DNA from: JAEUJM01 sp041918615
GTDB taxonomy: Bacteria; Actinomycetota; Acidimicrobiia; Acidimicrobiales; DATDAH01
Assembly: GCA_041918615.1 (NCBI GenBank)
Contig: JAYRVH010000073.1
Coordinates: forward strand, 29,206 to 93,205
Length of the DNA stretch: 64,000 nucleotides
Direction: 5' to 3'
The notes under the pieces were generated by a model. It was given only the letters and a program-made list of their open reading frames with translations, made no database searches and was not told the DNA's origin. Of the stretch, positions 1 to 8,415 are shown one piece after another (position 1 is the stretch's first letter; each line of letters opens with the position of its first letter). A program made the position numbers and the translations under genes.

Positions 1-186
1 TTCGTCTACGGCATCTTCGTCACCCTGTTCGTGCTCTTCAACTGCTTCGCCGTCACACAGTGGCTGCAGTACCGGGGTCGCGGCAAGTGGTCCGACTACC
101 TCCGCGGCGAGCGCACGTATGTGTGGCTCAGCCTCATCGCCAAGAGCCTGCTGGCCTGGCAGGTCTACTTCAACATCCTGGTCTGA
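1..186 (+). CDS. Heliorhodopsin, C-terminal 61 residues (5' end outside window)
   Basis: The window opens inside a reading frame that closes at a TGA ending at base 186. The 61 residues are the last two membrane helices of a heliorhodopsin, a retinal-binding seven-helix protein with its N-terminus in the cytoplasm, distinct from type-1 rhodopsins. The diagnostic piece is the last helix, LSLIAKSLLAWQVYF, where the lysine (residue 48 of the fragment, codon 142-144) would form the retinal Schiff base. It is preceded by the loop YRGRGKWSDYLRGER, typical of the family between helices 6 and 7. Heliorhodopsins are frequent in aquatic actinobacteria; their function is unsettled (light sensing or regulation of a neighbouring enzyme). 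Upstream partners cannot be seen. Confidence 0.85.
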   Translation, partial: FVYGIFVTLFVLFNCFAVTQWLQYRGRGKWSDYLRGERTYVWLSLIAKSLLAWQVYFNILV

Positions 187-541
187 CCGGGGGCGCCCCG
201 GTGCGAAGCGCCCATCGGCGTCGGCCTCCCGCGTCCTCGTGGCCCCACCCCATTGTCGCTGTCAGGCGCCGACTTGACGTCGCTGTTCCCATTGGGTGTC
301 GATTCGACTCGGACCGTGCACATGCGAGGCGGCCTGTCGGCGAACGCGGCGTTCATCGCCCGGGAGCCCCGGCGGCCCTTGTCCTTCGGTCGCAGCGACT
401 TGTCGACCGGCGTCTCCGCCGCCTTCGCCGGGGACCACCAGGTGCCCACCTCGGAGTCGTTCACCCCGAACGCGACGGGGCCCCACCCGTCCAGCTGATC
501 GCTGAGATCGGGAGGGGCCCACGGCGGTGTGGAGATGCCGT
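187..541. other. 355-base gap without a supportable gene
   Basis: Two open frames overlap here and neither can be defended as a gene. A minus-strand frame (541 down to about 165) reads as protein-like, with WWSPAKAAETPVDK and high third-position GC, but has no start codon between the neighbouring lipoprotein stop and that motif. A plus-strand frame (253-498) has an alternative start but no recognisable motif or ribosome site. The minus frame could be the tail of a lost gene. Confidence 0.3.
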
Positions 542-1003
542 CTAGGGAGTCGCGCCCCCGCAGTAGTCGGCGATGGCCTGACTTGCCGCCGTCATGTCGT
601 CGGGGAGTTCGGTCACGTCCAAACTGCCGTCGGCCACCCCGGTCAGGCCGTCGGCGGCCACAGCCACCTCGTCGGCGATATCGGCAGGAGCGGCGGCGAC
701 GGCCTGATCCAACAAGCCGGAGTCGACGATGTCCGCTGCGGCTGTTGCGAATTCCTGCGGGTCCGTGATGCCTTCGGTCGCCGAGCTCATCTCGTCGTTC
801 AGGCCACAGAACTCCTCGGCGCCGGCAGGAACAGCCCCGGTGCTGTCGGTCGACGACTCGGTGGTGTCGGTCGACGCCGTCGTCGTGTCGGTGGACGCCT
901 CGGTGGTGTCGCTCGACGCGGTGTCGTTGGAGTCGCTGCTGCACGCCGCGGCCCCACCGGCGAAGAGCAACGCCACCGTGGCCAAGCTGATCAGTCGTCT
1001 CAT
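542..1003 (-). CDS. Small Ser/Thr/Asp-rich lipoprotein, function unknown
   Basis: This is a 153-residue exported lipoprotein. The start ATG at 1003 is chosen because AGGAG lies 9 bases upstream, and it gives a clean signal peptide: MRR, a hydrophobic stretch, then a lipobox ending in GGAAAC with the cysteine near residue 20. The next 35 residues are almost only S, T, D and E with repeated ASTDTT/ESSTDS units, a flexible tether. The C-terminal 100 residues are an alanine-rich helical domain with two cysteines (FCGLND and DYCGG) that could form a disulfide. The protein would sit on the outer face of the cytoplasmic membrane. No family with a known function was recognised. Confidence 0.75.
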   Translation of the reverse strand: MRRLISLATVALLFAGGAAACSSDSNDTASSDTTEASTDTTTASTDTTESSTDSTGAVPAGAEEFCGLNDEMSSATEGITDPQEFATAAADIVDSGLLDQAVAAAPADIADEVAVAADGLTGVADGSLDVTELPDDMTAASQAIADYCGGATP

Positions 1004-1090
1004 CTGTCTGCACTCCTGAGTAGGGGAACCGGCCCCGAATCGGACCCGTCCCGCACAGCGTGCCACAGGGACGGGATCTTCTGCCGCCGG

Positions 1091-1807
1091 TCAGGCGCCG
1101 GCGGTGAGACGTTCTCGCGCCCGCTGGAGGAGCAGCACCATGGTCTCCACCTCCTGGGCACCGGGGATCGAGAGGCGGCTCTCGATCACGAAGTTGGGGA
1201 CGCCGAGGATGTCACGGTCGCGTGCGGTGTCGAGGTCGGCCTGCACCTCCCCTGCGAAGGCACCGGTGGCGAGCACCTCCGCGGCCTCAGCGGCGTCGAG
1301 GCCGGCCTGGCCTGCAAGGTCGGCGAGGGTGGCCTGGTCGGCCACGTTGGCGCCCTCGGAGAAGTACGCCCGGAAGAGACGCTCCGAGAGAACGCCCTGC
1401 TCGGCACTCCCCGCAGCAAGGGCCCACGCCAGCAGGCGGTGGGCGTCGAGGGTGTTGACCCGTAGCGCCAGGTCGAAGCGGTAGTCGATGCCCTCGGGCC
1501 CGCCGAGGGCGGTGAGCCGCTCGGCCATCGAGTCGAAGGCCCCGGGGCCGTACTTGCGCTCGATGGCTCGGCGCAGGTCGCCCGGCTCACGAGCCGCTGA
1601 CGGGTCGAGCTGGAACGCCCGCCAGCGGACCTCGACCTCGTCCTGCCAGCCGAGCTGGGCGACGGCGCGGTCGAGGCGCCGGGCTCCGAGGAAGCACCAG
1701 GGACAGATCACGTCGGACCACACGTCGATGCGCACGGGCGGTCCAACCCGACCGACCCACTGCCGATTCCCGGCAGGAATCGCCGCCGACGGCGCAAGCC
1801 AGGGCAT
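1091..1807 (-). CDS. DsbA-family (FrnE-like) thioredoxin-fold oxidoreductase
   Basis: A thiol oxidoreductase of the FrnE/2-hydroxychromene isomerase branch of DsbA, probably cytoplasmic since no signal peptide is present. The active-site pair is CPWC (residues 35-38) in DVWSDVICPWCFLG. The all-helical insert follows, and the conserved GVPNFVI with the cis-proline comes near the C-terminus. It is the last gene of a minus-strand operon; its ATG overlaps the alcohol dehydrogenase stop as TGATG, so translation is likely coupled. This start gives about 25 extra residues before the usual FrnE N-terminus, so an internal GTG (at VGPPVRID or VRIDVW) is a real alternative. The family oxidises or isomerises disulfides in response to stress. 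Confidence 0.85.
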   Translation of the reverse strand: MPWLAPSAAIPAGNRQWVGRVGPPVRIDVWSDVICPWCFLGARRLDRAVAQLGWQDEVEVRWRAFQLDPSAAREPGDLRRAIERKYGPGAFDSMAERLTALGGPEGIDYRFDLALRVNTLDAHRLLAWALAAGSAEQGVLSERLFRAYFSEGANVADQATLADLAGQAGLDAAEAAEVLATGAFAGEVQADLDTARDRDILGVPNFVIESRLSIPGAQEVETMVLLLQRARERLTAGA

Positions 1808-2805
1808 CAGGGGGTGAGCAGGACCTTGACGTCCTCCTTCGCGGTCTTGAGGGCATCGAACCGGCCGGGAAGGTCGTCCAAGCCGACGTGCCCGGTGATC
1901 AAGCGGTCTCCCGCCAGCGATCCGTCGTCGAGGGCGGCGATGGTGGCCTCGAAATCCTGGCGCCGGTAGTAGAAGGCGAAGCTGAGGTCGAGCTCTTTGG
2001 CCATCGCCGTCATGGGGATGATCGTGTCGGGCCCCATGCACACGCCGACGACCACCACCCGGCCGTCCACCGCACAGGCGGCCGCCGAGCCCTCGATCAG
2101 GCCGGGAAGGCCCACGCACTCGAAGACGACCGACGGCGGGGTGCCGTCGGCGCCGACGAGAGGCCCGCCCACCGTGGGGTCGGCGACGGCATCGACCCCC
2201 AGGGCCAGGGCCATCTGCCGGCGACCCTCGGCGGGGTCGCTGACCGTGACCGAGGCGGCACCGAACAACGGCAGCCACAGTGCCACCGCCAGGCCCACCG
2301 GCCCGCCGCCGACCACCAGGGTGTGGCGGCCCTCGACGCCGCCGGCCCGCTCGACTGCGTGACGGGCGACGGACAAGGGCTCGACCACCGCGCCGAGCGC
2401 TGAGGTCAGGTTCGACGGAAGCGCCAGGACGTCATGGGCGGGGAGGGCCACGTACTCGGCGTATGCGCCCGGGCGTTCGACCCCCAACATGGCCACCGTG
2501 GCGCACTTGCGCACCCGCCCCGCCCGGCACTCATGGCAATGCCCACAAGACGCCAGCGACAGGCCGGCCGCCGGCGCGCCCACCGTCCAGCCGTCGACAC
2601 CGGTGCCAACGGCCACCACTTCGCCGGCGAACTCGTGGCCCAGCACCAGGCCGGGCAGCTCGAAGGTGTCGTGCAGGTGCAGGTCGGATCCGCAGATGCC
2701 GCAGTGGCGGACCCGAAGTACCACCTCGTTCTCGGCCGGCGTGGGATCGGGTAGGTCCACCACGTCGAGCGGCGACCCGAGTCGGGCCATCACCGCGGCC
2801 CGCAT
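1807..2805 (-). CDS. Zinc-dependent medium-chain alcohol/polyol dehydrogenase
   Basis: 332 residues, full length for the MDR superfamily. Catalytic zinc ligands are seen as CGICGSD (C35) and GHE (H57, E58). The structural zinc lobe has four cysteines at about 87, 90, 93 and 101 in the pattern CGHCHECRAGRVRKC. The NAD(P)-binding Rossmann turn is VVGGGPVGLAVA near residue 165. Closest in style to butanediol, sorbitol or threonine dehydrogenases; the substrate cannot be told from sequence. It is the middle gene of a three-gene operon with one-base TGATG overlaps on both sides (cupin upstream, FrnE downstream), suggesting co-translation and a shared redox or detoxification task. Confidence 0.88.
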   Translation of the reverse strand: MRAAVMARLGSPLDVVDLPDPTPAENEVVLRVRHCGICGSDLHLHDTFELPGLVLGHEFAGEVVAVGTGVDGWTVGAPAAGLSLASCGHCHECRAGRVRKCATVAMLGVERPGAYAEYVALPAHDVLALPSNLTSALGAVVEPLSVARHAVERAGGVEGRHTLVVGGGPVGLAVALWLPLFGAASVTVSDPAEGRRQMALALGVDAVADPTVGGPLVGADGTPPSVVFECVGLPGLIEGSAAACAVDGRVVVVGVCMGPDTIIPMTAMAKELDLSFAFYYRRQDFEATIAALDDGSLAGDRLITGHVGLDDLPGRFDALKTAKEDVKVLLTP

Positions 2806-3128
2806 CAGAGGCGGAAGATCGAGAGAGAGGTGGCGCCCGCGTCCGTGCCGAAGTCGTCATGGGTCGAGCCGGGCGCTGCGGCGTACGCGTCGCCTTTCGT
2901 CATCTCGCGGCCCTGGGTGCGCAGCGAGCCGTCGACCACATACAGGAACTCCGCGTGGTCGTGCTGGTGCGGATCACCCGCATAGCCGGCGTCGGCCTCG
3001 ACCAGCGCCAGGTAGAACCCGTCGGCCGAGGCCAGCACCTTGGCCCGGGCGTCGCCCCCCGAGCCCCAAGGCGCCCAGTCGATGTGCTCGAACGTGCCGA
3101 TGTCCCAACCCTCCATCGAGATGTCCAT
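2805..3128 (-). CDS. Small cupin-domain protein
   Basis: A 107-residue single-domain cupin. The metal site is visible as GDPHQHDHAEFLYVVDG, with H-x-H and the following glutamate, and the second cupin motif lies near GDAYAAAPGSTHDDF. Such small cupins bind Fe, Mn or Zn; some act as sugar isomerases or dioxygenases and others as sensors. ATG 3128 is used; a second methionine four codons later is equally possible because no clear ribosome site precedes either. The gene is first in the cupin-dehydrogenase-FrnE operon and overlaps the dehydrogenase start as TGATG. Confidence 0.8.
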   Translation of the reverse strand: MDISMEGWDIGTFEHIDWAPWGSGGDARAKVLASADGFYLALVEADAGYAGDPHQHDHAEFLYVVDGSLRTQGREMTKGDAYAAAPGSTHDDFGTDAGATSLSIFRL

Positions 3129-3294
3129 GCTCGGTAGGTTCTCACACCCATCGGCGGAGGTTCCGACGTGTGGGCGGCGCCACGTGCGCGAACAGCGGCG
3201 GCGGCCGCAGGGCTCGCCGCGATGCTGGCGATGACGGCAGGGGGCTCGTGGCCAGATGATCGGGAGGTGTGCCGGAGCCGCGTAGCGTGGCGGT

Positions 3295-3789
3295 GTGGAG
3301 CGGTGCGACGACTGCGGGTTCACCTACGACGAGTCCCAGGCGTTGAGCGCCAGGACGGGGATCATGAACGAGGCCGGCCAGATCGCGGCGATGCTGCAGG
3401 CCGGACACGATGCCGTGGCCACGCGGCCCGACGCCGACACGTGGTCACCCCTCGAGTACGGCTGCCATGTGCGCGACGTGTTGCTGGTCCAGCGCGAGCG
3501 GGTGCTCGAGGCCCGGCGGGTCGACCGACCCCAACCGTCGCCGATGGGCCGGGACGAGCGGGCCGTGCACGACGCCTACGCCGAGCAGGATCAGGTGGTC
3601 GTGGCCCGACAACTGGCCGATGCGGCGCTGATGTTCGTCCACGTGCTCGACCGTCTGGGCGACGACTGGGACCGGACCCTCGTCTACAACTACCCAGAGC
3701 CCACGGAACGGTCGCTCCGGTGGGTGGCCGAACACACGCTGCACGAGGTCACCCACCACGGCCAGGACATCCGCCGCCAACTCACCTGA
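3295..3789 (+). CDS. DinB-family four-helix protein with N-terminal CxxC
   Basis: 164 residues. The start is GTG 3295: a TAGCGT box at 3283-3288 lies exactly six bases upstream, with no ribosome site, so a leaderless transcript is inferred. The N-terminus CDDCGFTYD is a zinc-ribbon-like knuckle found in some actinobacterial DinB proteins. The body is the DinB/mycothiol-S-transferase helical bundle, with the metal histidines at H58 (YGCHVRDVL) and in the last helix AEHTLHEVTHHGQDI. DinB-fold enzymes are metal-dependent thiol transferases. The gene stands alone, convergent with the methyltransferase to its right. Confidence 0.82.
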   Translation: MERCDDCGFTYDESQALSARTGIMNEAGQIAAMLQAGHDAVATRPDADTWSPLEYGCHVRDVLLVQRERVLEARRVDRPQPSPMGRDERAVHDAYAEQDQVVVARQLADAALMFVHVLDRLGDDWDRTLVYNYPEPTERSLRWVAEHTLHEVTHHGQDIRRQLT

Positions 3790-3822
3790 CTCCCACACCC
3801 CGCTTCTGTCAGGAAGCTCCCG

Positions 3823-4620
3823 CTAGCGGACGGTGGGATTGGTGGCCACGATGAGGATGATCGATCGGACGAGCACCGGCACGTCGGCGCCGAGTCGCGC
3901 TACGGCGTCGGCGAACACCTCGTCACGTCGAGCCGGGGCGAGCGCAGCGAGGAACGGGGCCAGGTGGGCCATGCCGAACCGCCACGCGACGAGGTCCTCG
4001 GCGGCGAGATCGGGGAACGGCACGCGCTCGTGTTCGATCGTGGCGATGGCCAACCCGGTCTGCGTCATGACGGCTCGGGCCCGGTCCACGCTGGCCAGAA
4101 GGGGTACGGCACGAGCCCGCACCTCGTCGTACCAGGCGGGAGGCGTCCAGCCGGCGGCCGTCGCGGCCGCATCCGCGGCTGCCTTCACCGGGTGGGTGTC
4201 GTCCTCGGCGTAGGCCGAGGCCACGACCGATCCACCGCATCGCAGCACCCGGGCGACTTCACGAAGCGCGGCGGTCGGGTCGGACACGTGGTTCAGCGAG
4301 AAGGCGGCGACCACCGAGTCGAACGCGCCAGCGCGGAACGGCAGCGCCAGCGCGTCGCCGACGCTGGCCGGCGGGCGCATCGCGCGCTCGGCCGACAGCA
4401 TCCCCTCGGCGGCATCGACAGCGATGACCCGCGCGCCCAGGTCGAGCGCGGCCCGTGAGGCCGCCCCGGTGCCGGCGCCGAGGTCGAGGACCAGCGCACC
4501 CGGCTGGATCCCCGGGACGTGGGCCGCCAGCACCTCGGCGAGACGGTCGTAGATCCGACCAGGACCGGTCTGCCACGCGGCGCCCGTCGCGCTGTACGCG
4601 ACCGCGACCGACGAGGTCAC
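3823..4620 (-). CDS. SAM-dependent class I methyltransferase
   Basis: 265 residues. Start GTG 4620 overlaps the stop of the upstream kinase as GTGA; the open frame continues 80 codons further but those residues are antisense-like. Motif I is VLDLGAGTGAASRAAL. The acidic end of the next strand is VIAVDAAEGML, and motif II/III is VGDALALPFRAGAFDSVVAAFSLNHV, typical of the UbiE/type-11 group. The C-terminal 100 residues form a substrate lid. Its acceptor is unknown; pairing with a phosphotransferase suggests modification of a small metabolite, possibly an antibiotic, though that is inference only. Confidence 0.82.
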   Translation of the reverse strand: MTSSVAVAYSATGAAWQTGPGRIYDRLAEVLAAHVPGIQPGALVLDLGAGTGAASRAALDLGARVIAVDAAEGMLSAERAMRPPASVGDALALPFRAGAFDSVVAAFSLNHVSDPTAALREVARVLRCGGSVVASAYAEDDTHPVKAAADAAATAAGWTPPAWYDEVRARAVPLLASVDRARAVMTQTGLAIATIEHERVPFPDLAAEDLVAWRFGMAHLAPFLAALAPARRDEVFADAVARLGADVPVLVRSIILIVATNPTVR

Positions 4621-5630
4621 AACAGCGCCAGGCCACCGGCGGCCCGGTCGCACCACCAGCCCAACTCGTCGTCGTCGCCCAGGGCCTTCTCCCAGCCGAA
4701 CTGCACCAGCGCCCCCGCCAGGCAGAGCGCCAGTTGGCGGTCGAACCAGCCGTCGGTGGCCACCCCGGCGCTCTCCAGCGCGGCTCGGAACTCTTCGATC
4801 ACGCCCTCCTTGGTCCGCCCCCTCGGCAACTTGGCCCGATTGAGGGCGAGGTACCAGCACAGCTCGTGGCAGGCGGGGCCGGCACCCAGGTAGACCCAGT
4901 CGATCAACACGGTCCGGCCGTCGGCGCCCCGCCCGATGTTGCCGTTCTTCCAGTCACCGTGGAGGAAGCACGACGGTGTGGCCGCGATCGCATCGGCGAG
5001 GGGCATGACATCCCGGCAGAGGGCCGCCACCGGGCCCGTGACCGCCGAAGGGGCCCGCTCGGCGAACCGCTGCCAGCCCTCGGCGGCGATGCGGGGGACG
5101 GGCTCGGGCCACCCCAGCCCCCGCTCCCCTTCCAGAGCGGCCGCCCCGAAGAACTGCCAGCGCCCTTCGTACGGCAGGAGCCCGAGGTCGTCGATCCAGC
5201 CCCACGTGGCGGCACACATCGCCGCCATCGCGTGCACGAAGCCGTCGTGCTCGGCGTCGCTGAAGGGGGCGTCGGAGGTCGTGGCCAACGCGTCGGACAG
5301 GTCGCGCATCAAGATGGCCGACCCCCAGCCGTTGCGCCCGGCCCCGCCGGCCATGGCCACGATGCCGTGGTCGATGTGGCCCGGCGCGACGTCGTAGAGA
5401 CCGGCGGCAAAGGCCCGCAAGCTGCGAGCACCGATATCGCCGGAGGCCCGCATCGTGAAGTCGTCGTCGAGGTGCAGGTACTTCACCAGCAGGGGCTCGT
5501 CACCGAACCAGACCCGCTCGAACGCTGTCCCGGATCGGGTCTCGGCCGGGCGCCACGGCTCTCGTCGGGTGACACCGGCCAACAGCTCGTCCACCGTGGA
5601 GGCCACCGGTCGAGACGTCAGCTCCTCCAT
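4617..5630 (-). CDS. Aminoglycoside phosphotransferase-fold kinase
   Basis: 337 residues of the APH/choline-kinase fold. The catalytic loop is SCFLHGDWKNGNIG (Brenner motif HGDxxxxN) and the metal-binding motif is VLIDWVYLGAGP. The conserved nucleotide-lobe lysine is likely in LLVKYLH. Family members phosphorylate aminoglycosides, homoserine, choline, ecdysteroids or unknown small molecules, so the name does not imply resistance. The downstream methyltransferase starts inside its stop codon, making a two-gene operon. Confidence 0.8.
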   Translation of the reverse strand: MEELTSRPVASTVDELLAGVTRREPWRPAETRSGTAFERVWFGDEPLLVKYLHLDDDFTMRASGDIGARSLRAFAAGLYDVAPGHIDHGIVAMAGGAGRNGWGSAILMRDLSDALATTSDAPFSDAEHDGFVHAMAAMCAATWGWIDDLGLLPYEGRWQFFGAAALEGERGLGWPEPVPRIAAEGWQRFAERAPSAVTGPVAALCRDVMPLADAIAATPSCFLHGDWKNGNIGRGADGRTVLIDWVYLGAGPACHELCWYLALNRAKLPRGRTKEGVIEEFRAALESAGVATDGWFDRQLALCLAGALVQFGWEKALGDDDELGWWCDRAAGGLALL

Positions 5631-5762
5631 GGGTCAGAGCATGCACCTCGACGGAGTGTCACGCCAGCACTTCTCGGCCCGCACCGACAGGACGACCCCA
5701 TTCGCGCAGAGAGGCCGTCCGCCCACCCGATGGATGTCGGCGATGGCCGCGACCGGGGGCGA

Positions 5763-6446
5763 TCAGGTGGGGAACTCGGCCTCGACTGCCGCCCTGATCG
5801 CCGCCAGTGCCTGGGACCGCACCCGCTGCTTCGCGATCAGGTGCGCCGCGGGGTCGAGGCTGCGCAGGCGGCGGGCCACGTCGAGCGCCGTGGCGGTCAG
5901 CTCGGCCGGCTCGACCACCCGGTCGGCGATGCCCGCCTGGACGGCGTCGTCGGGACCGAAGACCTCGGCCAGAGGGATCGCCCGGTTGAACGCGGCGGGA
6001 CTGAGGCGCTGGCGGCAGATCTCCACCGCGGCGGTGGGGATGGGCAGGCCGATGGCGGCCTCGTTGGCCGTGTACTTGAACCGGCCCGAGGCGGCCACGC
6101 GGTAGTCCCCGGACAGCAGCAAGAACAGTCCGCCGGCCACCGCGTGGCCGGTGCAGGCGATCACGACTGGCGTGGGGAACGCAAGCAGCCGCTCGCACAG
6201 CTCGAAGCCGGTCCGGACCTGGTCGATGAACGCGGCGGGCTCGCCCTGCAGCGACAGGTCGTAGCCCGCAGACAAGATGCCGTCCCGGCCGGCCAGGACC
6301 ACCGCGTCGCCAGCGGCCTCGGCGGCATCGAATCCGTCGTGAACCGCCGCCTGCATCGCCGGCGAAAGGGCGTTGACCTTGCCGTCGTCCATGGTGATGG
6401 TGGTCACACCGTCACCATGGCTCGCACTGCGCACCAGGCCGCTCAT
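5763..6446 (-). CDS. Enoyl-CoA hydratase/isomerase (crotonase family)
   Basis: 227 residues, slightly short for a crotonase (about 255). The family core is present: VVLAGRDGILSAGYDL (first oxyanion-hole loop), then CTGHAVAGGLFLLLSGDYRVA (second oxyanion glycines) and the ANEAAIGLPIP stretch carrying the glutamate that is one catalytic acid in hydratases. The start ATG 6446 has a TAGCGT box seven bases upstream and no ribosome site (leaderless pattern). Sequences of this kind act in fatty-acid beta-oxidation or CoA-thioester catabolism; exact substrate unknown. Confidence 0.83.
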   Translation of the reverse strand: MSGLVRSASHGDGVTTITMDDGKVNALSPAMQAAVHDGFDAAEAAGDAVVLAGRDGILSAGYDLSLQGEPAAFIDQVRTGFELCERLLAFPTPVVIACTGHAVAGGLFLLLSGDYRVAASGRFKYTANEAAIGLPIPTAAVEICRQRLSPAAFNRAIPLAEVFGPDDAVQAGIADRVVEPAELTATALDVARRLRSLDPAAHLIAKQRVRSQALAAIRAAVEAEFPT

Positions 6447-6479
6447 CCTGGCGACGCTACCGGCCGGCAGGGTCGACCG

Positions 6480-7385
6480 TCATGCCTGGGTGAAGCGGTC
6501 GATGATCTCGACCAGAGCATCCGGAGCGTCCTCCTGGATGAAGTGGTTGGCGCCGTCGATCACCTGGTGGGGTTGGCCGGCGGCACCAGGCACCTTCCGT
6601 TGGAACTTCAGGTGCGAGCCTGGTTTGAAGGCGATCGCGTCCTCACTGCCGAAGACCGTGAGGAAGGGCTTCGTCCACGTCTCGAGGAAGGCCCAGGTCT
6701 CGCGACACATCGGCACTCCGGGGTTGTCGGGCTGCAGCGGGATCAGCAGGGGGAACTGGAGGGGCGACGCCTGGTACGAGCCATCGGGGAAGGGCGCGTC
6801 GTAGGCAGCCTTCTCGGCGTCGGTGAGCGGGCGGGTGGTACCGCTGTCCACCAGTGACCCAATGGGCAGCTCGTCGACGCTCTGGCTGAAGTCCAGCCAC
6901 TGCTGCATGAATGTGTTGACCCCTTCGCCCACCGGCAGGCCGGTGTTCGACGCCACCACCCGGGTGAAGCGCTCGGGATGCAGCCGCAGCAGATGGAGGC
7001 CCGTCAGGCCGCCCCAGTCCTGGCAGTACAGCGTGACATCGGCGAGGTCCTCGGCCACCAGCCACCGACCCATCCAGTCGACGTGGTTGGCCAGGCTGTA
7101 GTCGGCGCGGGCCACGGGCTTATCGGACCGGCCCATCCCCATCAGGTCCAGCGCCACCACCCGGTGACCGCGGTCGGCCAGGCCCCGGATCATGTGGCGG
7201 TGCAGGTACGACCACGACGGGTTGCCGTGCAGCAAGAGCACCGGTGGCGCATCACGGGGCCCCTCGTCCACGAAGTGGTAGCGCAGCTCGGTGCCGTCGG
7301 CTGCGGTCACCGTGCGGTAGTGGGGCTCGTAGTCCCAATCGAGCAGGTCGGCGAAGCGCTCGTCCGGCGTGCGCAGCACGTCCAT
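6480..7385 (-). CDS. Haloalkane dehalogenase (HLD-I type)
   Basis: 301 residues, the right length. It cleaves carbon-halogen bonds hydrolytically via an alkyl-enzyme ester. Visible machinery: HGNPSW oxyanion loop (53-58); nucleophile D123 followed by the halide-binding W124 in YCQDWGG; catalytic acid D249 in GSEDAI, placed after the cap domain as in class I enzymes; base H281 in GANHFIQED. The cap (about 150-220) carries W163, a possible second halide ligand. Epoxide hydrolases share the fold but normally have HGxP with cap tyrosines, so dehalogenase is preferred. A second, diverged paralogue is at 10914-11816. Substrate unproven. Confidence 0.82.
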   Translation of the reverse strand: MDVLRTPDERFADLLDWDYEPHYRTVTAADGTELRYHFVDEGPRDAPPVLLLHGNPSWSYLHRHMIRGLADRGHRVVALDLMGMGRSDKPVARADYSLANHVDWMGRWLVAEDLADVTLYCQDWGGLTGLHLLRLHPERFTRVVASNTGLPVGEGVNTFMQQWLDFSQSVDELPIGSLVDSGTTRPLTDAEKAAYDAPFPDGSYQASPLQFPLLIPLQPDNPGVPMCRETWAFLETWTKPFLTVFGSEDAIAFKPGSHLKFQRKVPGAAGQPHQVIDGANHFIQEDAPDALVEIIDRFTQA

Positions 7386-7517
7386 CGGTCAGCCCTGCCG
7401 TGCCGGCACGTCGCCGCCGGGGTTGCGGTCAGCCATCGGTGGTCCTCGCTTCGATCAGTCGGTGGGTGACGGGGGCCAGTCGGCCGGTGGCCTCGGCGCA
7501 GGAGCGGAGCGACGCGA

Positions 7518-8339
7518 TCACCGGCCGGGGGGCAACCGGGGCTTGCGGCCCGCCTCGACGTCGGTGTTGCGCGCCTTGATCCGCTCCTGGGTCACCTGAT
7601 GGGTGATGATCCAGAAACGGTTGGCCTTCACGGCGTAGGCCACGTCGGCGGCCACGTCGGCAGGCTTCATGGCCACGGTGCCCATCCACTCCTCGATCTG
7701 GGCGATGTCCACCGGCACCGGGGGGCCGAAGCCCAACTCGGGCGGGGCACTGCGGGACGACTCGAAGATCAAGGTGTCGACCAACTCGGGACAGAGGCAC
7801 GAGACGCCCACCCCGGTGCCGTCGAGCTCGAGGGCCAGCGACTCGGACAAGCCCACCACGGCGTACTTCGACGCGTGGTAGGCGCCAAGCACGGGCGACG
7901 GGGTCAGCCCCGCCTCGGAGGCCGTGTTCACGATGTGGCCCTCCCCCTGCTCGATCATCAACGGGGCGAAGGCGCTGACCCCGTAGGCCGGACCGAGCAC
8001 GTTGACGCCGACCACCCACTGCCAGACCCCTGGGCTGGTGCGGTGGTTGGGACGGCCCGAGCCGACCCCGGCGTTGTTGCAGAGCAGGTGGACGGTGCCG
8101 AACGCATCGACCGCGGTGTCCCGGAGCACCTCGACCTGGGCCGGGTCGGACACGTCGCAGTGCACAGCCAGCACCTCGGCCCCGTCAGCGGCCAGCCGCA
8201 CGGCGGCCGAGTCGAGGCGCTCGTCGTCGATGTCGGCCATCACCACCGACATGCCCTCGTCCAGGAACCGCTCACTCATGGCGAGCCCGATGCCCGAGGC
8301 CGCCCCGGTCACCACGGCCACTCGTCCGTCCAGCTGCAT
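7518..8339 (-). CDS. Short-chain dehydrogenase/reductase
   Basis: 273 residues, classical SDR: cofactor motif TGAASGIG (11-18), NNAG near 88, catalytic S near 142 and YHASK near 154. The acid D36-D38 after the second strand (MADIDDE) suggests NAD(H) rather than NADP(H). The start is fixed by a strong AGGAGG ribosome site just upstream of ATG 8339. The upstream intergenic strip on the same transcript contains a 15-base triplet repeat (8358-8402). It probably forms an operon with the DUF2855 gene upstream. Confidence 0.87.
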   Translation of the reverse strand: MQLDGRVAVVTGAASGIGLAMSERFLDEGMSVVMADIDDERLDSAAVRLAADGAEVLAVHCDVSDPAQVEVLRDTAVDAFGTVHLLCNNAGVGSGRPNHRTSPGVWQWVVGVNVLGPAYGVSAFAPLMIEQGEGHIVNTASEAGLTPSPVLGAYHASKYAVVGLSESLALELDGTGVGVSCLCPELVDTLIFESSRSAPPELGFGPPVPVDIAQIEEWMGTVAMKPADVAADVAYAVKANRFWIITHQVTQERIKARNTDVEAGRKPRLPPGR

Positions 8340-8357
8340 CAGGGTCCTCCTCGTCTC

Positions 8358-8402
8358 GTTGTCGTCGTCGTTGTTGTCGTCGTCGTTGTTGTCGTCGTCG
8401 TG
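8358..8402. repeat. Three 15-base units of GTT-GTC-GTC-GTC-GTT
   Basis: Units at 8358-8372, 8373-8387 and 8388-8402 are identical except for the last base. On the minus strand, which is the transcribed sense, they read as GAC/AAC triplets. They fill most of the 76-base space between the DUF2855 stop and the SDR ribosome site and would be an unstructured, A/C-rich leader. Confidence 0.9.
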
Positions 8403-8415
8403 GTGCAGGGAGCCG

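Noticed and set aside
253..498. 81-codon plus-strand frame after the heliorhodopsin
   Set aside because: No ribosome site, -10 box or recognised motif; the opposite strand is at least as protein-like.
4455..6857. 800-codon plus-strand open frame
   Set aside because: It is antisense to the methyltransferase, kinase, hydratase and dehalogenase genes, has Gly/Arg/His-rich composition and no motif. High GC creates such frames.
8358..8402. Regular repeat considered as a CRISPR array
   Set aside because: Units are contiguous 15-mers without spacers; a triplet microsatellite.
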